From assembly GCA_963805305.1 (NCBI GenBank), contig CAWDTM010000002.1:496001-560000 (forward strand): a DNA stretch of 64,000 nucleotides, written 5' to 3'. The position numbers and the translations under genes were made by a program. Each line of letters opens with the position of its first letter. The stretch's first letter is position 1. This document shows positions 8,230 to 16,249 of the stretch, piece by piece. Source of the DNA: CAVXEH01 sp963805305. GTDB lineage: Bacteria > Chloroflexota > Limnocylindria > QHBO01. Below the pieces are notes generated by a model that had not been told where the DNA came from, searched no databases, and worked only from the letters and a program-made list of their open reading frames with translations.

Positions 8230-9207
8230 ATGAGCAACGACATCTACTTCCTCGCCGAGTTCAGCGGCGGCTCGGCGGCACGCTCCGCGCAGGAGCTCGC
8301 AACCGGCGCAGCGGCCCTTGCCGCGCAGAGCGGCGGCGCGGCCATCGGACTCGCCTATGGTGACGGTGCGCAGGCGGGGGCCGCCGGGCTTGGTGCCTGG
8401 GGCGCGGACCGCGTCGTCGTCCTGGGCAACGGCACCGGGCCCGCGGTGGGCTATGCCGCGGCGGCGGTGGCCGCAATTGGCGAAGGCGGGCTGGCCGTCC
8501 TCGCGCCGGCGACGCCGAACGGGCGCGATCTGGCCGCTGCACTCGTGGGGCGCCTGGGGCTGCCGGCACTGGGGCCGGTGCGCGCCGTGCGCGTCGAGGA
8601 CGGGGCGCTGCACACCGAGGCATCGACCCTGCAGGGCACATTCGTCACGGTGGCCGGGCCGGCCGACGGGGCCCCGTCGCCCGCGGTGGTCCTCGCCCTG
8701 GCCAACACGTTCAGCCCCGAGGAGCGCATCGGCTCGGCCGCGGTCAGCGCAGCGCCGGATGCCACGGCGGATGCCTTCGGCTCGGCCACGATCGTCGAGA
8801 CCCATGTCGAGGGCAAGGCGGCGGTGAACCTCGAGGAAGCGACCGTGATCGTGGCCGGTGGGCGCGGCGTGGGCAGCGTGGAAGGGTTCGCGCCGCTCAC
8901 CGAGCTGGCCGACGAGCTCGGTGGGGCGGTGGGTTCCAGCCGCGCCGCGGCAGATGCGGGGTGGGTTCCCTACCAGCTCCAGATCGGGCAGACCGGCAAG
9001 GTCGTGAAGCCCGCGCTCTACGTGGGCTGCGGAATTTCTGGTGCCATCCAGCACCGGGTGGGTATGCAGACGTCCGAAAATGTGGTTGCTATCAACAAGG
9101 ACCCCGATGCGCCCATCGGGGAGTTCGCAGACCTCTTCGTAGTCGGTGACCTGTTCGCCATCGTCCCCAGGTTGACCGAGGAGATTCGTCGGAGGAAGGG
9201 AGCCTGA
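8230..9207 (+). CDS. etfA: Electron transfer flavoprotein alpha subunit
   Basis: A protein of 325 residues. The N-terminal domain is Ala-rich and poorly conserved, as usual. The C-terminal FAD domain is unmistakable: VAGGRGVGSVEGF, SRAAADAGWVPY, QIGQTGKVVKPALYVGCGIS, then GAIQHRVGMQTSENVVAINK and PDAPIGEFADLFVVGDLF. The AGGAG before the ATG and the 17-base gap from etfB fit the operon. FAD bound here is the electron carrier for acyl-CoA oxidation. Confidence 0.95.
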   Translation: MSNDIYFLAEFSGGSAARSAQELATGAAALAAQSGGAAIGLAYGDGAQAGAAGLGAWGADRVVVLGNGTGPAVGYAAAAVAAIGEGGLAVLAPATPNGRDLAAALVGRLGLPALGPVRAVRVEDGALHTEASTLQGTFVTVAGPADGAPSPAVVLALANTFSPEERIGSAAVSAAPDATADAFGSATIVETHVEGKAAVNLEEATVIVAGGRGVGSVEGFAPLTELADELGGAVGSSRAAADAGWVPYQLQIGQTGKVVKPALYVGCGISGAIQHRVGMQTSENVVAINKDPDAPIGEFADLFVVGDLFAIVPRLTEEIRRRKGA

Positions 9208-9215
9208 CCAGACCG

Positions 9216-9785
9216 ATGTCGACGCGTACACCGTTCAGCTTGGTGGTCGGGGCGGTCGCGCTCGCCATGCTTCCGTACGCGTGGTTCCGGGGGAGCCGTC
9301 GCTCGTTCTCCGGCCAGGCCCGGGAGCTCCTGGCGTATCGATCCACCCTGGCCACCAACACCCGTCGCGCGGGCATCCTCCTGGGTGAGCTGGGCGACCT
9401 GGTCGACGCACTCCGTCGGCGAGCCGTGGACGTCGACGAGGCGGTCGACCGCCTGGCGGCGGGCGAAGACGAGCTGGACGGCACCGCGGAAACCCTGCGC
9501 GAGATGGCGGCGCCGGAGGATCTTCACGGCCTGCACCTCGAGTATGAGGCGAACCTGGAGCGGGCCCTGCGCGGCATCGTGACCGCCGAGCGAGGCTGCG
9601 GGCTCACCCGCCAGCGCCACCGGCCGCCCGATGACGAGGAGCCGCTCGCCTACTGGAAGCGTGGCTACGCGAACATCGTGCATGCGCGGATGCGGATGGA
9701 CGAGATCGCGGAGGTGATGCTGGCCTGGGAGCCGGGCCGGCCGTCGGTCGCCAATGTCAGCGCGCGGGTGCGCCGCGAGGGCTGA
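9216..9785 (+). CDS. Membrane-anchored protein of unknown function
   Basis: A protein of 189 residues starting 9 bases after etfA. One N-terminal hydrophobic segment (SLVVGAVALAMLPYAWF) is followed by a Glu/Asp/Arg-rich soluble region that looks helical (LGELGDLVDALRRRAVDVDE, then a repeated Leu-heptad pattern). No family is recognised. Its position makes co-transcription with etfBA possible, but nothing in the protein ties it to ETF. Confidence 0.6.
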   Translation: MSTRTPFSLVVGAVALAMLPYAWFRGSRRSFSGQARELLAYRSTLATNTRRAGILLGELGDLVDALRRRAVDVDEAVDRLAAGEDELDGTAETLREMAAPEDLHGLHLEYEANLERALRGIVTAERGCGLTRQRHRPPDDEEPLAYWKRGYANIVHARMRMDEIAEVMLAWEPGRPSVANVSARVRREG

Positions 9786-9795
9786 TCCGGCCCAT

Positions 9796-9840
9796 GCCAC
9801 ATCTTGTGGTATCCTCGCCATCGGTACCACCACTGGTGTA
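9796..9840 (+). promoter_or_regulatory. Candidate tandem NrdR boxes overlapping a -10 (TATCCT)
   Basis: Two imperfect palindromes precede nrdR: CCACATCTTGTGG (9797-9809) and CACCACTGGTG (9828-9838), with centres 30 bases apart, about three helical turns. NrdR operators are typically paired 16-base palindromes spaced close to this distance. TATCCT (9810-9815) lies between them. This suggests autorepression of nrdR-dcd. The match to the published consensus is only partial. Confidence 0.4.
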
Positions 9841-9859
9841 GTCCGTACGGGGAACCAGC

Positions 9860-10330
9860 ATGCGCTGTCCACGCTGCAACGAGCAGAGCACGCGCGTCAT
9901 CGATTCGCGCGATCTCGAGAACGGCAGCACCATCCGCCGCCGGCGGGAGTGCGAAGCCTGCGCCTATCGATTCACGACCTACGAGCGTCCCGAGGGCGCC
10001 CGTCTCATCGTCCTGAAGCGCGACGGCTCGCGCCAGGAGTTCGACCGCGGCAAGGTGCAAGCCGGCCTGCTCAAGGCCCTCCAGAAGCGACCAGTCACCC
10101 TGGAACGCGTGGAGCAGGCCGTCGAGGACATCGAGACCGCCATCCGCGCCCGCGGCGAGCCGGAGATCAGCAGCAAGGAGATCGGGCGGCTGGCCACCGA
10201 TGCCCTGCGAGATCTCGACCAGCTGGCGTACATCCGCTTTGCATCGGTCTACCATTCGTACGAGGACATCGACACCCTCAAGCGGGAGGTGGACCGGCTC
10301 ATGAGCCAGCGGCAGGGCGCCCCGGAGTGA
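9860..10330 (+). CDS. nrdR: Transcriptional repressor NrdR
   Basis: A 156-residue NrdR of normal length. The N-terminal zinc ribbon has two CxxC pairs (MRCPRCNEQ and CEACAYRF) and the signature VIDSRDLENGSTIRRRRECE. The ATP-cone domain follows (LIVLKRDGSRQEFDRGKV through IRFASVYHSYEDIDT). NrdR represses ribonucleotide reductase genes when dATP is high. The RBS GGGGAA precedes the ATG by 6 bases. Its stop overlaps the dcd start by GTGA, so both products for dNTP supply are co-translated. Confidence 0.96.
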   Translation: MRCPRCNEQSTRVIDSRDLENGSTIRRRRECEACAYRFTTYERPEGARLIVLKRDGSRQEFDRGKVQAGLLKALQKRPVTLERVEQAVEDIETAIRARGEPEISSKEIGRLATDALRDLDQLAYIRFASVYHSYEDIDTLKREVDRLMSQRQGAPE

Positions 10331-10941
10331 TCCTTTCCGACCGCGACATTCGCGCCGCCATCACGGCGGGGCGAATCGTGATCGACCCGTTCGTGGCGGA
10401 GGCCGTGCAGCCGTCGAGCGTGGACCTCCATCTCGATCGCCGGTTCCGGGTATTCCGTAACAGCCGCTACCCGTTCATCGATGTCCGTGAGCCCCAGCCG
10501 GACCTCACCGAAATGGTCGAGATCGACATCGAGCAGCCCTTCATCCTGCATCCGGGAGAGTTCGTCCTCGGTTCGACGCTGGAGCGCGTGGCGCTCCCCG
10601 ACGACCTGGTCGGCAGGCTCGAAGGAAAGTCGAGCCTTGGGAGGCTTGGTCTCTTGATCCATTCGACGGCGGGCTATGTCGACCCCGGCTGGGATGGCAA
10701 CCTGACCCTGGAGCTGTCGAACGTCGCCAACCTCCCCATCACGCTGTACTACGGCATGAAGATCGGCCAGATCAGCTTCCAGCGGATGAGCTCCCCTGTG
10801 GAGGTCGCGTACGGTGATGCGCGCATTGGTTCGCGGTACCGCGGGCAGCGGGATCCCACCGCAAGCCTCTACTACCGTGACTTCGACCGCAGCCGGCTGC
10901 TGCCGACGCAGGGCACCGAGAAGGGTCCGACCGATTCATGA
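10327..10941 (+). CDS. dcd: dCTP deaminase
   Basis: A protein of 204 residues. The GTG at 10327 overlaps the nrdR stop and places the start exactly at the family N-terminus ILSDRDIRAAI. Conserved parts include QPSSVDLHLDRRFRVFRN, the KSSLGRLGLLIHSTAGYVDP active-site segment with the catalytic Glu just upstream (RLEGKSSLGR), and the trimer region TLELSNVANLPITLYYGMKI. The enzyme converts dCTP to dUTP (or dUMP in the bifunctional class, which cannot be told apart here) for thymidylate synthesis. The frame is open further upstream, but that part is antisense-like noise over nrdR. Confidence 0.95.
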   Translation: MILSDRDIRAAITAGRIVIDPFVAEAVQPSSVDLHLDRRFRVFRNSRYPFIDVREPQPDLTEMVEIDIEQPFILHPGEFVLGSTLERVALPDDLVGRLEGKSSLGRLGLLIHSTAGYVDPGWDGNLTLELSNVANLPITLYYGMKIGQISFQRMSSPVEVAYGDARIGSRYRGQRDPTASLYYRDFDRSRLLPTQGTEKGPTDS

Positions 10942-11837
10942 CCGACCCCGCGACGCTCTACGAGATCACGCCACCGGACCAGGCCCGTGAGTACGTGGGC
11001 GGGGTCCGGGTGCGCCTCGTCCGCGCCGGCTGGTTCCGCCCCGATGCCGGTGGCTTCTTTGGCGTGGTGCCACAGCCCCTGTGGTCGCGGATGGTCGAGG
11101 CCGATGAGCGCGGCCGTCTCACCTGCCGGCTGAACCTGCTCCTCGTCGAGGCGGGCGGGAAGCGGATCCTGGTCGAGACCGGGACGGGTGAGCGGATGAC
11201 GGACAAGGATCGCGACATCAAGGGAATTGAGGGCGGGAACCCCGCCGTGGCGCTCCGCGAGCTGGGCGAGGATCCCGACAGCATCGACTTCGTCATCGTC
11301 AGCCACCTCCACTACGACCACGCCGGCGGCATGGTGGACGCGTCCGGGCATCCGTTCTTCCGTCGTGCCCGCTACGTCGTCCAGCGTGACGAGGTGGAGG
11401 CGGCGCGCGGTGATGAGCTCCGGCTGCAGGGAATCATGGAGGGAGAGCAGCTCGAGCGGGTGCGTGCCGCCGGGCAGCTCGCGGAGGTCCACGGGGACGT
11501 CGAGGTGGTGCCCGGGGTGAGCGTCCTGCGAACCGGAGGACACACCCGTGGCTCGCAGGCGGTGCTGCTTGGCACCCGACCCGCTGCCGGACATGCCGGG
11601 GAGCCCCTGCCGAGGGCGATCTTCTTCGGGGACCTCATCCCCACGCGCTGGCAGCTCCCCGTGCGCTGGACGAGTGCCTACGACGACTATCCGATCGACG
11701 CGGTCGAGACGCGCAACCGCCTGCTGCATGCGGTGATTGCGGGCGGTTGGTGGACGTATTTCACCCACGACCCGGGAGAGCTCCCGATCCAGCTCGAATG
11801 GACGGAGAAGGGGAGCATCCGCGCGGTTGACGGCTGA
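10938..11837 (+). CDS. Metallo-beta-lactamase-fold hydrolase
   Basis: A protein of 299 residues starting in an ATGA overlap with dcd. The binuclear-zinc motif HLHYDHAGG is present (SHLHYDH, residues ~118-126), with a further His in the GGHTRGSQ block, an Asp in FFGDLIPT and a C-terminal FTHDPGE. The arrangement resembles the lactonase-like and general MBL-fold enzymes rather than beta-lactamases. The substrate is unknown. Translational coupling to dcd suggests shared expression, not necessarily shared function. Confidence 0.85.
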   Translation: MTDPATLYEITPPDQAREYVGGVRVRLVRAGWFRPDAGGFFGVVPQPLWSRMVEADERGRLTCRLNLLLVEAGGKRILVETGTGERMTDKDRDIKGIEGGNPAVALRELGEDPDSIDFVIVSHLHYDHAGGMVDASGHPFFRRARYVVQRDEVEAARGDELRLQGIMEGEQLERVRAAGQLAEVHGDVEVVPGVSVLRTGGHTRGSQAVLLGTRPAAGHAGEPLPRAIFFGDLIPTRWQLPVRWTSAYDDYPIDAVETRNRLLHAVIAGGWWTYFTHDPGELPIQLEWTEKGSIRAVDG

Positions 11838-11933
11838 CCTGCGCGTGGTTGTGACCAGCGGGCACGCCACGTGCTCATGCGGGGGCCAATGGGGAAGACA
11901 AGAGCGGGAACCCTGGTGGAGCCCGTTCGCACC

Positions 11934-12350
11934 ATGAGGGTGTCGCAGGGGATGACCGCAAAGTCGCCGGCCAGTGTCCTGATCGTCGAGGACGATCCCG
12001 ACCTTCGGGATGTCTATGCCGATGCGCTCGCCGGCGAGGGGTACGCGGTTCGTGTCGCGGCCGAGGGCAGGGAGGCCCTGAGCCTGCTGAATCAGAGCTC
12101 CGAGCCTCCATGCGTCCTGCTCCTCGACCTTCGGATGCCCGGCATGTCCGGTTGGGAGCTGGCGGCCCGGCTCCGTGAGTCGCCGCGGTGGAGGGACGTC
12201 CCGATCGTGGTCGTTGCCGCGCACTACCTGCTCGCGGAGGAGGGACGCCGCCTGGGCGCTGCGGCGTGGCTCCAGAAGCCGGTGCCCCTGGGAGTTCTCG
12301 TCAACGCGGTGGATAACGCATGTCGGGATACCATGACGAGGGAGGCCTGA
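11934..12350 (+). CDS. Response regulator, receiver domain only
   Basis: A single CheY-like receiver domain (~138 residues) with no output domain. SVLIVEDDPDLRD gives the acidic pair, LLLDLRMPGMSGWE holds the phospho-acceptor Asp (about residue 65 from this start), and WLQKPVPLGVL provides the conserved Lys. Starts at 11934 (ATG after GGAG) and 11952 (ATG) are both possible; a start further upstream adds a basic tail with no family match. The stop is one base before the histidine kinase start, so this is its likely partner. Confidence 0.88.
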   Translation: MRVSQGMTAKSPASVLIVEDDPDLRDVYADALAGEGYAVRVAAEGREALSLLNQSSEPPCVLLLDLRMPGMSGWELAARLRESPRWRDVPIVVVAAHYLLAEEGRRLGAAAWLQKPVPLGVLVNAVDNACRDTMTREA

Positions 12351-12351
12351 T

Positions 12352-14064
12352 ATGGTCGAGACGGCTCCCGGCCCCGGGCGCGAGGCAGCCCCGACCGGGC
12401 ATGGCGGGTCGGCTGGTCCGCACTTCGATCCCACGAGTGAGCACGTCGCCACGGCCGCGCTCGAGGCGGGCGACGGGATCACGGTCCAGGACGCGAGCGG
12501 GAGGCTGACCTTCGTCAACCGAGCGGCCGCAAGGCTCATGGGCTTCGCGAGTCCCGAAGAGGCGATGGCCGAACCGATTGAGCGCGTGATGGACCGGTTC
12601 GATCTCCTCGATGAGCGAGGCAAGCCGCTGCCGATGTCCCGTCTTCCGTCCCGGCGGGCGCTCCGACAACCCGGTCGGCATGAGTCGACACTCCGCTTCC
12701 GGGTCAAGGCGACCGGCGAGGAGCGCTATGCGGCAACGAGCGCGGTATCGCTCCGCGATGCAAGCGGCTCCGTCCGATACGTCGTGAACACGTTCCAGGA
12801 CGTGACCGCCCTGAAGCGCCTCGACGCCCGCCTCCAACTGCTGGCAGACGCGGGCACCATCCTCGCCCGCTCCGGCGACTACCAGGAAACCCTGAACGAG
12901 CTGGCCCAGCTCATGGTGCGTCAGCTCGCGGACTGGTGCATCGTCGACGTCCTGGAGGTGGAAACCGGCGTCAGCCGGGTCGCGGTGGCCCACGCCCAGA
13001 AGGAGAAGGTGCTGTTCGCCGCGGAGCTCCAGCGGCGCTACCCCACGGACCCATCCGAAGGCGCGACGGCGACGGTGGTGCGAACGGGCGTGCCGCTCCT
13101 GCTGCCCGTGATCACCGATGCGCAGCTGGACGAAGCGGCGCGGGACGCGGAGCATGCGGCCGGGCTGCGAGCCCTCGGCCTGCGCTCGGTGCTCATCGTG
13201 CCGCTCGCCGCGCGGGGCACAACGTTGGGAGCCCTGACCCTGATCCGATCCGATGCCCGCCGGCCGTTCTCGGAGCGCGACGTCCCGCTGGCGCAGGAGG
13301 TTGCACGCCGCGCCGGGGCCGCGGTGGATGCGGCACGGCTGCTGCATGAGACGACCGAGGCGCTTCGCCTGCGTGACGACTTCCTGGCCATGGCGTCGCA
13401 TGACATGCGGACGCCGCTGGCCGTCATCCTCGGGTATGTCCAGCTTGCGGCACGCCGCATGAAGCGAGTGCCCATCGAGGACGCCAAGCTCAGCGGCTAC
13501 CTGGCGTCGGCCGAGCGCACGACCGGGCGTCTGAACAGCCTGGTGGGAGAGCTGATGGACGTCAGCCTCCTCCGCAGCGGCCGGGCCCTGCCGCTCAGCC
13601 CCGAGCCTCTGCGACTTCGGAGCCTCGTTGAGACCATCGTCGCGGAGCACCGCCGACTCACGGCGGACCGCGTGTTCGAGGTCGTCGCGAGCGGGGATCC
13701 AGTCATCGAGGCCGATGGCGACCGACTGGAGCGCGTCATGGACAACCTCATCGAGAATGCGGTGAAGTACTCGGGCGAACGCAGCCACATCCAGGTCGCG
13801 GTCGACGTCAACGATGGCGAGGCGACGATCAGCGTCGCGGATCTCGGACGGGGGATCCCGGCAGGGGACCTGCCGCACATCTTCGAGCCGTTCCACCGAG
13901 CGGCCAACGCCAGTGGTATTCGTGGGACCGGGCTGGGCCTGGCCGGCTCGCGGGACGTCGTCCGCCAGATGGGCGGGGAGATCACGGTCACCAGCGAAGA
14001 GGGCGCGGGGTCCACCTTCGTCGTCCACCTTCCCATGGAGAAGAAGGCACCCGCGGCGGACTGA
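12352..14064 (+). CDS. PAS-GAF sensor histidine kinase
   Basis: A soluble-looking 570-residue kinase with no membrane segments. Order: a PAS domain (~35-160, with VQDASGRLTFVNRAAARLMG), a GAF domain (~165-325, with RSVLIVPLAARGTTLGALTL), a HisKA domain with phospho-acceptor His about residue 350 (ASHDMRTPLAVILG), and an HATPase domain (NLIENAVKYSGE N-box; DLGRGIPAGDLPHIFEPF; GTGLGLAGSRDVV). GGGAGG lies 7 bases before the ATG. The adjacent receiver protein is the probable phosphotransfer target. PAS plus GAF implies cytoplasmic sensing of a small ligand, redox state or light; no chromophore Cys can be assigned by eye. Confidence 0.92.
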   Translation: MVETAPGPGREAAPTGHGGSAGPHFDPTSEHVATAALEAGDGITVQDASGRLTFVNRAAARLMGFASPEEAMAEPIERVMDRFDLLDERGKPLPMSRLPSRRALRQPGRHESTLRFRVKATGEERYAATSAVSLRDASGSVRYVVNTFQDVTALKRLDARLQLLADAGTILARSGDYQETLNELAQLMVRQLADWCIVDVLEVETGVSRVAVAHAQKEKVLFAAELQRRYPTDPSEGATATVVRTGVPLLLPVITDAQLDEAARDAEHAAGLRALGLRSVLIVPLAARGTTLGALTLIRSDARRPFSERDVPLAQEVARRAGAAVDAARLLHETTEALRLRDDFLAMASHDMRTPLAVILGYVQLAARRMKRVPIEDAKLSGYLASAERTTGRLNSLVGELMDVSLLRSGRALPLSPEPLRLRSLVETIVAEHRRLTADRVFEVVASGDPVIEADGDRLERVMDNLIENAVKYSGERSHIQVAVDVNDGEATISVADLGRGIPAGDLPHIFEPFHRAANASGIRGTGLGLAGSRDVVRQMGGEITVTSEEGAGSTFVVHLPMEKKAPAAD

Positions 14065-14122
14065 CCGAAGGGCCGCTATCATGGCCGCGCCCTGCTCGCG
14101 CCCCCGTCGAGGAAGAGACCCT

Positions 14123-14563
14123 GTGATTCTTCGTTCGCGCCTTGCGCTGTCTGCAGGCGTGCTCACCGTTGCCGCGATGCTCGCCGCGTGCTCGGGAACG
14201 GCCAGCGGCACGCCGCCGCCCAGCGGCGCCGCCTGTGCGGTGGCCGACGCGTCCAACACGGTTGAGCTCAGTGCCAAGGACATCAAGTTCAGCGCGCCCT
14301 GCATCGAGGCGTCTGCTGGCACGCCCATCACCATCAAGTTCACCAACGAGGAGGCCGTGCCGCACGACGTGGCGGTCTATACCGACAACACCAAGTCGGA
14401 GGAGCTCGTCCGTGGCGACATCATCACCGGGCCGAATGCCACGACCACGGTGACCGTGCCGGCCCAGCAGCCGGGGCAGCTCTTCTTCGAATGCACCATC
14501 CACGCGGCCATGAATGGCGCCCTGGTGGTGAAGGCGGCTCCGTCGGCGACGTCAGCCTATTGA
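14123..14563 (+). CDS. Cupredoxin-fold lipoprotein
   Basis: A protein of 146 residues with a lipoprotein signal (MLAACSG, lipobox Cys about residue 24). The mature part matches the cupredoxin_1 type: AKDIKFSAPCIEASAGTPIT, FTNEEAVPHDVAVYTDN with a candidate His ligand, and the C-terminal FFECTIHAAMNGALVV, which contains Cys, His and Met in type 1 copper order. It is probably a surface copper electron carrier. The GTG at 14123 follows GGAAGAG; an ATG at 14081 would add residues before the signal and is less likely. The gene ends inside the convergent glutaredoxin gene (12-base overlap). Confidence 0.85.
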   Translation: MILRSRLALSAGVLTVAAMLAACSGTASGTPPPSGAACAVADASNTVELSAKDIKFSAPCIEASAGTPITIKFTNEEAVPHDVAVYTDNTKSEELVRGDIITGPNATTTVTVPAQQPGQLFFECTIHAAMNGALVVKAAPSATSAY

Positions 14564-14839
14564 GCCGCGGACCTGTCGGGCGAGAGCGCGCAGCGACCCC
14601 GGGTCGATGGGCGCCTCGAGACGCTCGCTGCCGTCCAGGCTGACCACCGGCACGCGGAAGCCGTAGCGGACGATCAGGTCGTCATGCGTGTCGATGTCGA
14701 CCCGTTCGTAGACGCCGATACCCAGTTCGGTGTCCAGGATGGCGGCCGCGTCCTCGCAGAGGTGGCAGCCGGCGCGCTCGTAGAGGACGAGCCGATGGCG
14801 GCCGGTGGACGGAATCGGGCTGTCGCTCACGCGCCTCAC
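14552..14839 (-). CDS. Glutaredoxin-like thiol protein
   Basis: A 95-residue thioredoxin-fold protein of the glutaredoxin-like (DUF836) type: LVLYERAGCHLCEDAAAIL contains the CxxC active site (CHLC), and RVPVVSLDG holds the cis-Pro. These small proteins act in thiol-disulfide exchange in the cytoplasm. It converges on the cupredoxin gene and shares 12 bases with its 3' end. Confidence 0.87.
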   Translation of the reverse strand: MRRVSDSPIPSTGRHRLVLYERAGCHLCEDAAAILDTELGIGVYERVDIDTHDDLIVRYGFRVPVVSLDGSERLEAPIDPGSLRALARQVRGSIG

Positions 14840-14871
14840 GATACCGCGGTGGGCTAGGATGAGCGTACGGC

Positions 14872-14947
14872 GCCCCCGTAGCTCAGTGGAAAGAGCGCCG
14901 CCGTCCTAAGGCGGGCGTCGGGGGTTCGAATCCCTCCGGGGGCGCCA
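14872..14947 (+). tRNA. tRNA-Arg (anticodon CCT)
   Basis: All arms can be folded by eye: acceptor GCCCCCG/CGGGGGC, U8-A9, D arm GCTC-AGTGGAAA-GAGC, anticodon stem CCGCC/GGCGG with loop GTCCTAA (anticodon CCT at 14905-14907), five-base variable loop, and T arm GGGGG-TTCGAAT-CCCTC with one G-T pair. CCA is encoded (14945-14947). It decodes AGG. TAGGAT at 14855-14860, 11 bases upstream, is the likely -10. Confidence 0.97.
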
Positions 14948-14975
14948 TAGACATATGTCGCTTCATAGCGCAGCC

Positions 14976-15344
14976 TCAGGGCAGGGCCCGGCAGGTGGAG
15001 TCCGAGTCGGGACTGGCGAAATTGACATGCCGACCGTCGCTGATCTTCAGGACTTCGCCCTTGTCCACGTGACCGCTGTAGCAGCCGCTCTCGAGGGGCT
15101 GCCCGTCCAGGAGCAGCGACCCGTCCTCGAACTTCAGGACCACATCGGCGTCCCGGTTGAAGGTCCAGGTGCTGCTCAGCATCGCCGCGTCGAGCCTGTA
15201 GCGATCGCCGAGGTTGTTCTGGACCTTCCCGGTGGCCATCTCGCCTGACGTGTCGAATGGTGCGGACGTAGTGCCGATGACGACGGCGAGCACGATCAGC
15301 ACGGCTGCAATGCCGACACCCACGATGCCGAGGAGAATGCGCAT
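14976..15344 (-). CDS. Small membrane-anchored/secreted protein of unknown function
   Basis: A protein of 122 residues. The ATG at 15344 follows a good RBS (GGGAGGA). One N-terminal hydrophobic segment (GIVGVGIAAVLIVLAVVIG) leads to a ~90-residue exported domain with two Cys (SGCYSGHVD, STCRALP), possibly a disulfide. The exported part has a beta-rich look (VLKFEDGSLLLDGQPL). No family recognised. Confidence 0.7.
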   Translation of the reverse strand: MRILLGIVGVGIAAVLIVLAVVIGTTSAPFDTSGEMATGKVQNNLGDRYRLDAAMLSSTWTFNRDADVVLKFEDGSLLLDGQPLESGCYSGHVDKGEVLKISDGRHVNFASPDSDSTCRALP

Positions 15345-15496
15345 TCGGTTCCTCCCGCGATGCTGTTGACGAGGGCGGACGCGGCGGCTGCTCAACCCTC
15401 GCGGAAGCATGGCTCGGCGACTGGAGTCTCTCGCCGCAGTCCCGGACAGACCTAAGGCCAGGCGGGCCGATCGGGATAGGCCATTCGGCCCTTCAG

Positions 15497-16027
15497 GTGT
15501 CGAGCGACAACCTTGAGCATCGGAACAGGACCGGCGCCGCCGCCTTCGGTCACGAGCAGGTGCGAGCCATACGGCGACGCGGCGCCCAGCTGGGCGGCGC
15601 ACCGGGCCTGGTCTTCGCTGTGGTGCTCACCTTCGCCTACGGCACTTTTGCACTCACCGACACCTCGACGCTCGTAGGGCTCATTGCCATCGGGGTCGGG
15701 ATGCTGCTGGGCTGGTGGCACGCGCCGGCGGTACGCGCCGCACCGCGCTGGCCGGTCCTGCGGCTGTTGCTGATTGCCTCGGAAGCGGTGGTCCTCGGCC
15801 TGCTGGCTGTTGCGGTGCTCGACGGGTGGCTGACGTCAGCAGCGCATGGGCTCGACGACTTCACCATGGTGGCCAGCAGCCTTATGCTCCTCGGGCTATG
15901 GCTGTTTGGGCCCCCCATGCTGCTGGTGACCCTGCTGTCCGCCAACGCCTGGGCATGGCTGCTCCGTCGGGAGGCGTTACCCACCCCTGGACGGGGTCTC
16001 CAGACGCTGACGGGTCAGTCAAAGTAA
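15497..16027 (+). CDS. Integral membrane protein of unknown function
   Basis: A protein of 176 residues with about four transmembrane segments (GLVFAVVLTFAYGTFAL; LVGLIAIGVGMLLGWW; LLLIASEAVVLGLLAVAVL; MLLGLWLFGPPMLLVTLL). The GTG start lacks a strong RBS, so the first ~35 residues are uncertain. It diverges from the small secreted protein at 14976-15344 across a 150-base gap. Function unknown. Confidence 0.6.
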   Translation: MSSDNLEHRNRTGAAAFGHEQVRAIRRRGAQLGGAPGLVFAVVLTFAYGTFALTDTSTLVGLIAIGVGMLLGWWHAPAVRAAPRWPVLRLLLIASEAVVLGLLAVAVLDGWLTSAAHGLDDFTMVASSLMLLGLWLFGPPMLLVTLLSANAWAWLLRREALPTPGRGLQTLTGQSK

Positions 16028-16249
16028 GGTTCCCTCGACTCACTTGGCGACCGGGCCGTGGACGTTCGCGAGGTCGGCGATCGCAGGGCGTTTGCATGAA
16101 TACCGGATCGGGCCGTCGGCGACGGAAGAGCCGCGCACCCATCCTGATCAGGACGGACGAAGGGCACGTGACCGGCAGATCGGTGTCACGCCACTCTCGC
16201 CCCGCAATTCAGGGGTGGGCAGGTGACACGCACTGGAAACGCGGAACCG

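Noticed and set aside
9754..10326. In-frame upstream extension of dcd covering nrdR
   Set aside because: The extension is Arg/Pro/His-rich and overlaps all of nrdR; the GTG at 10327 gives the exact dCTP deaminase N-terminus.
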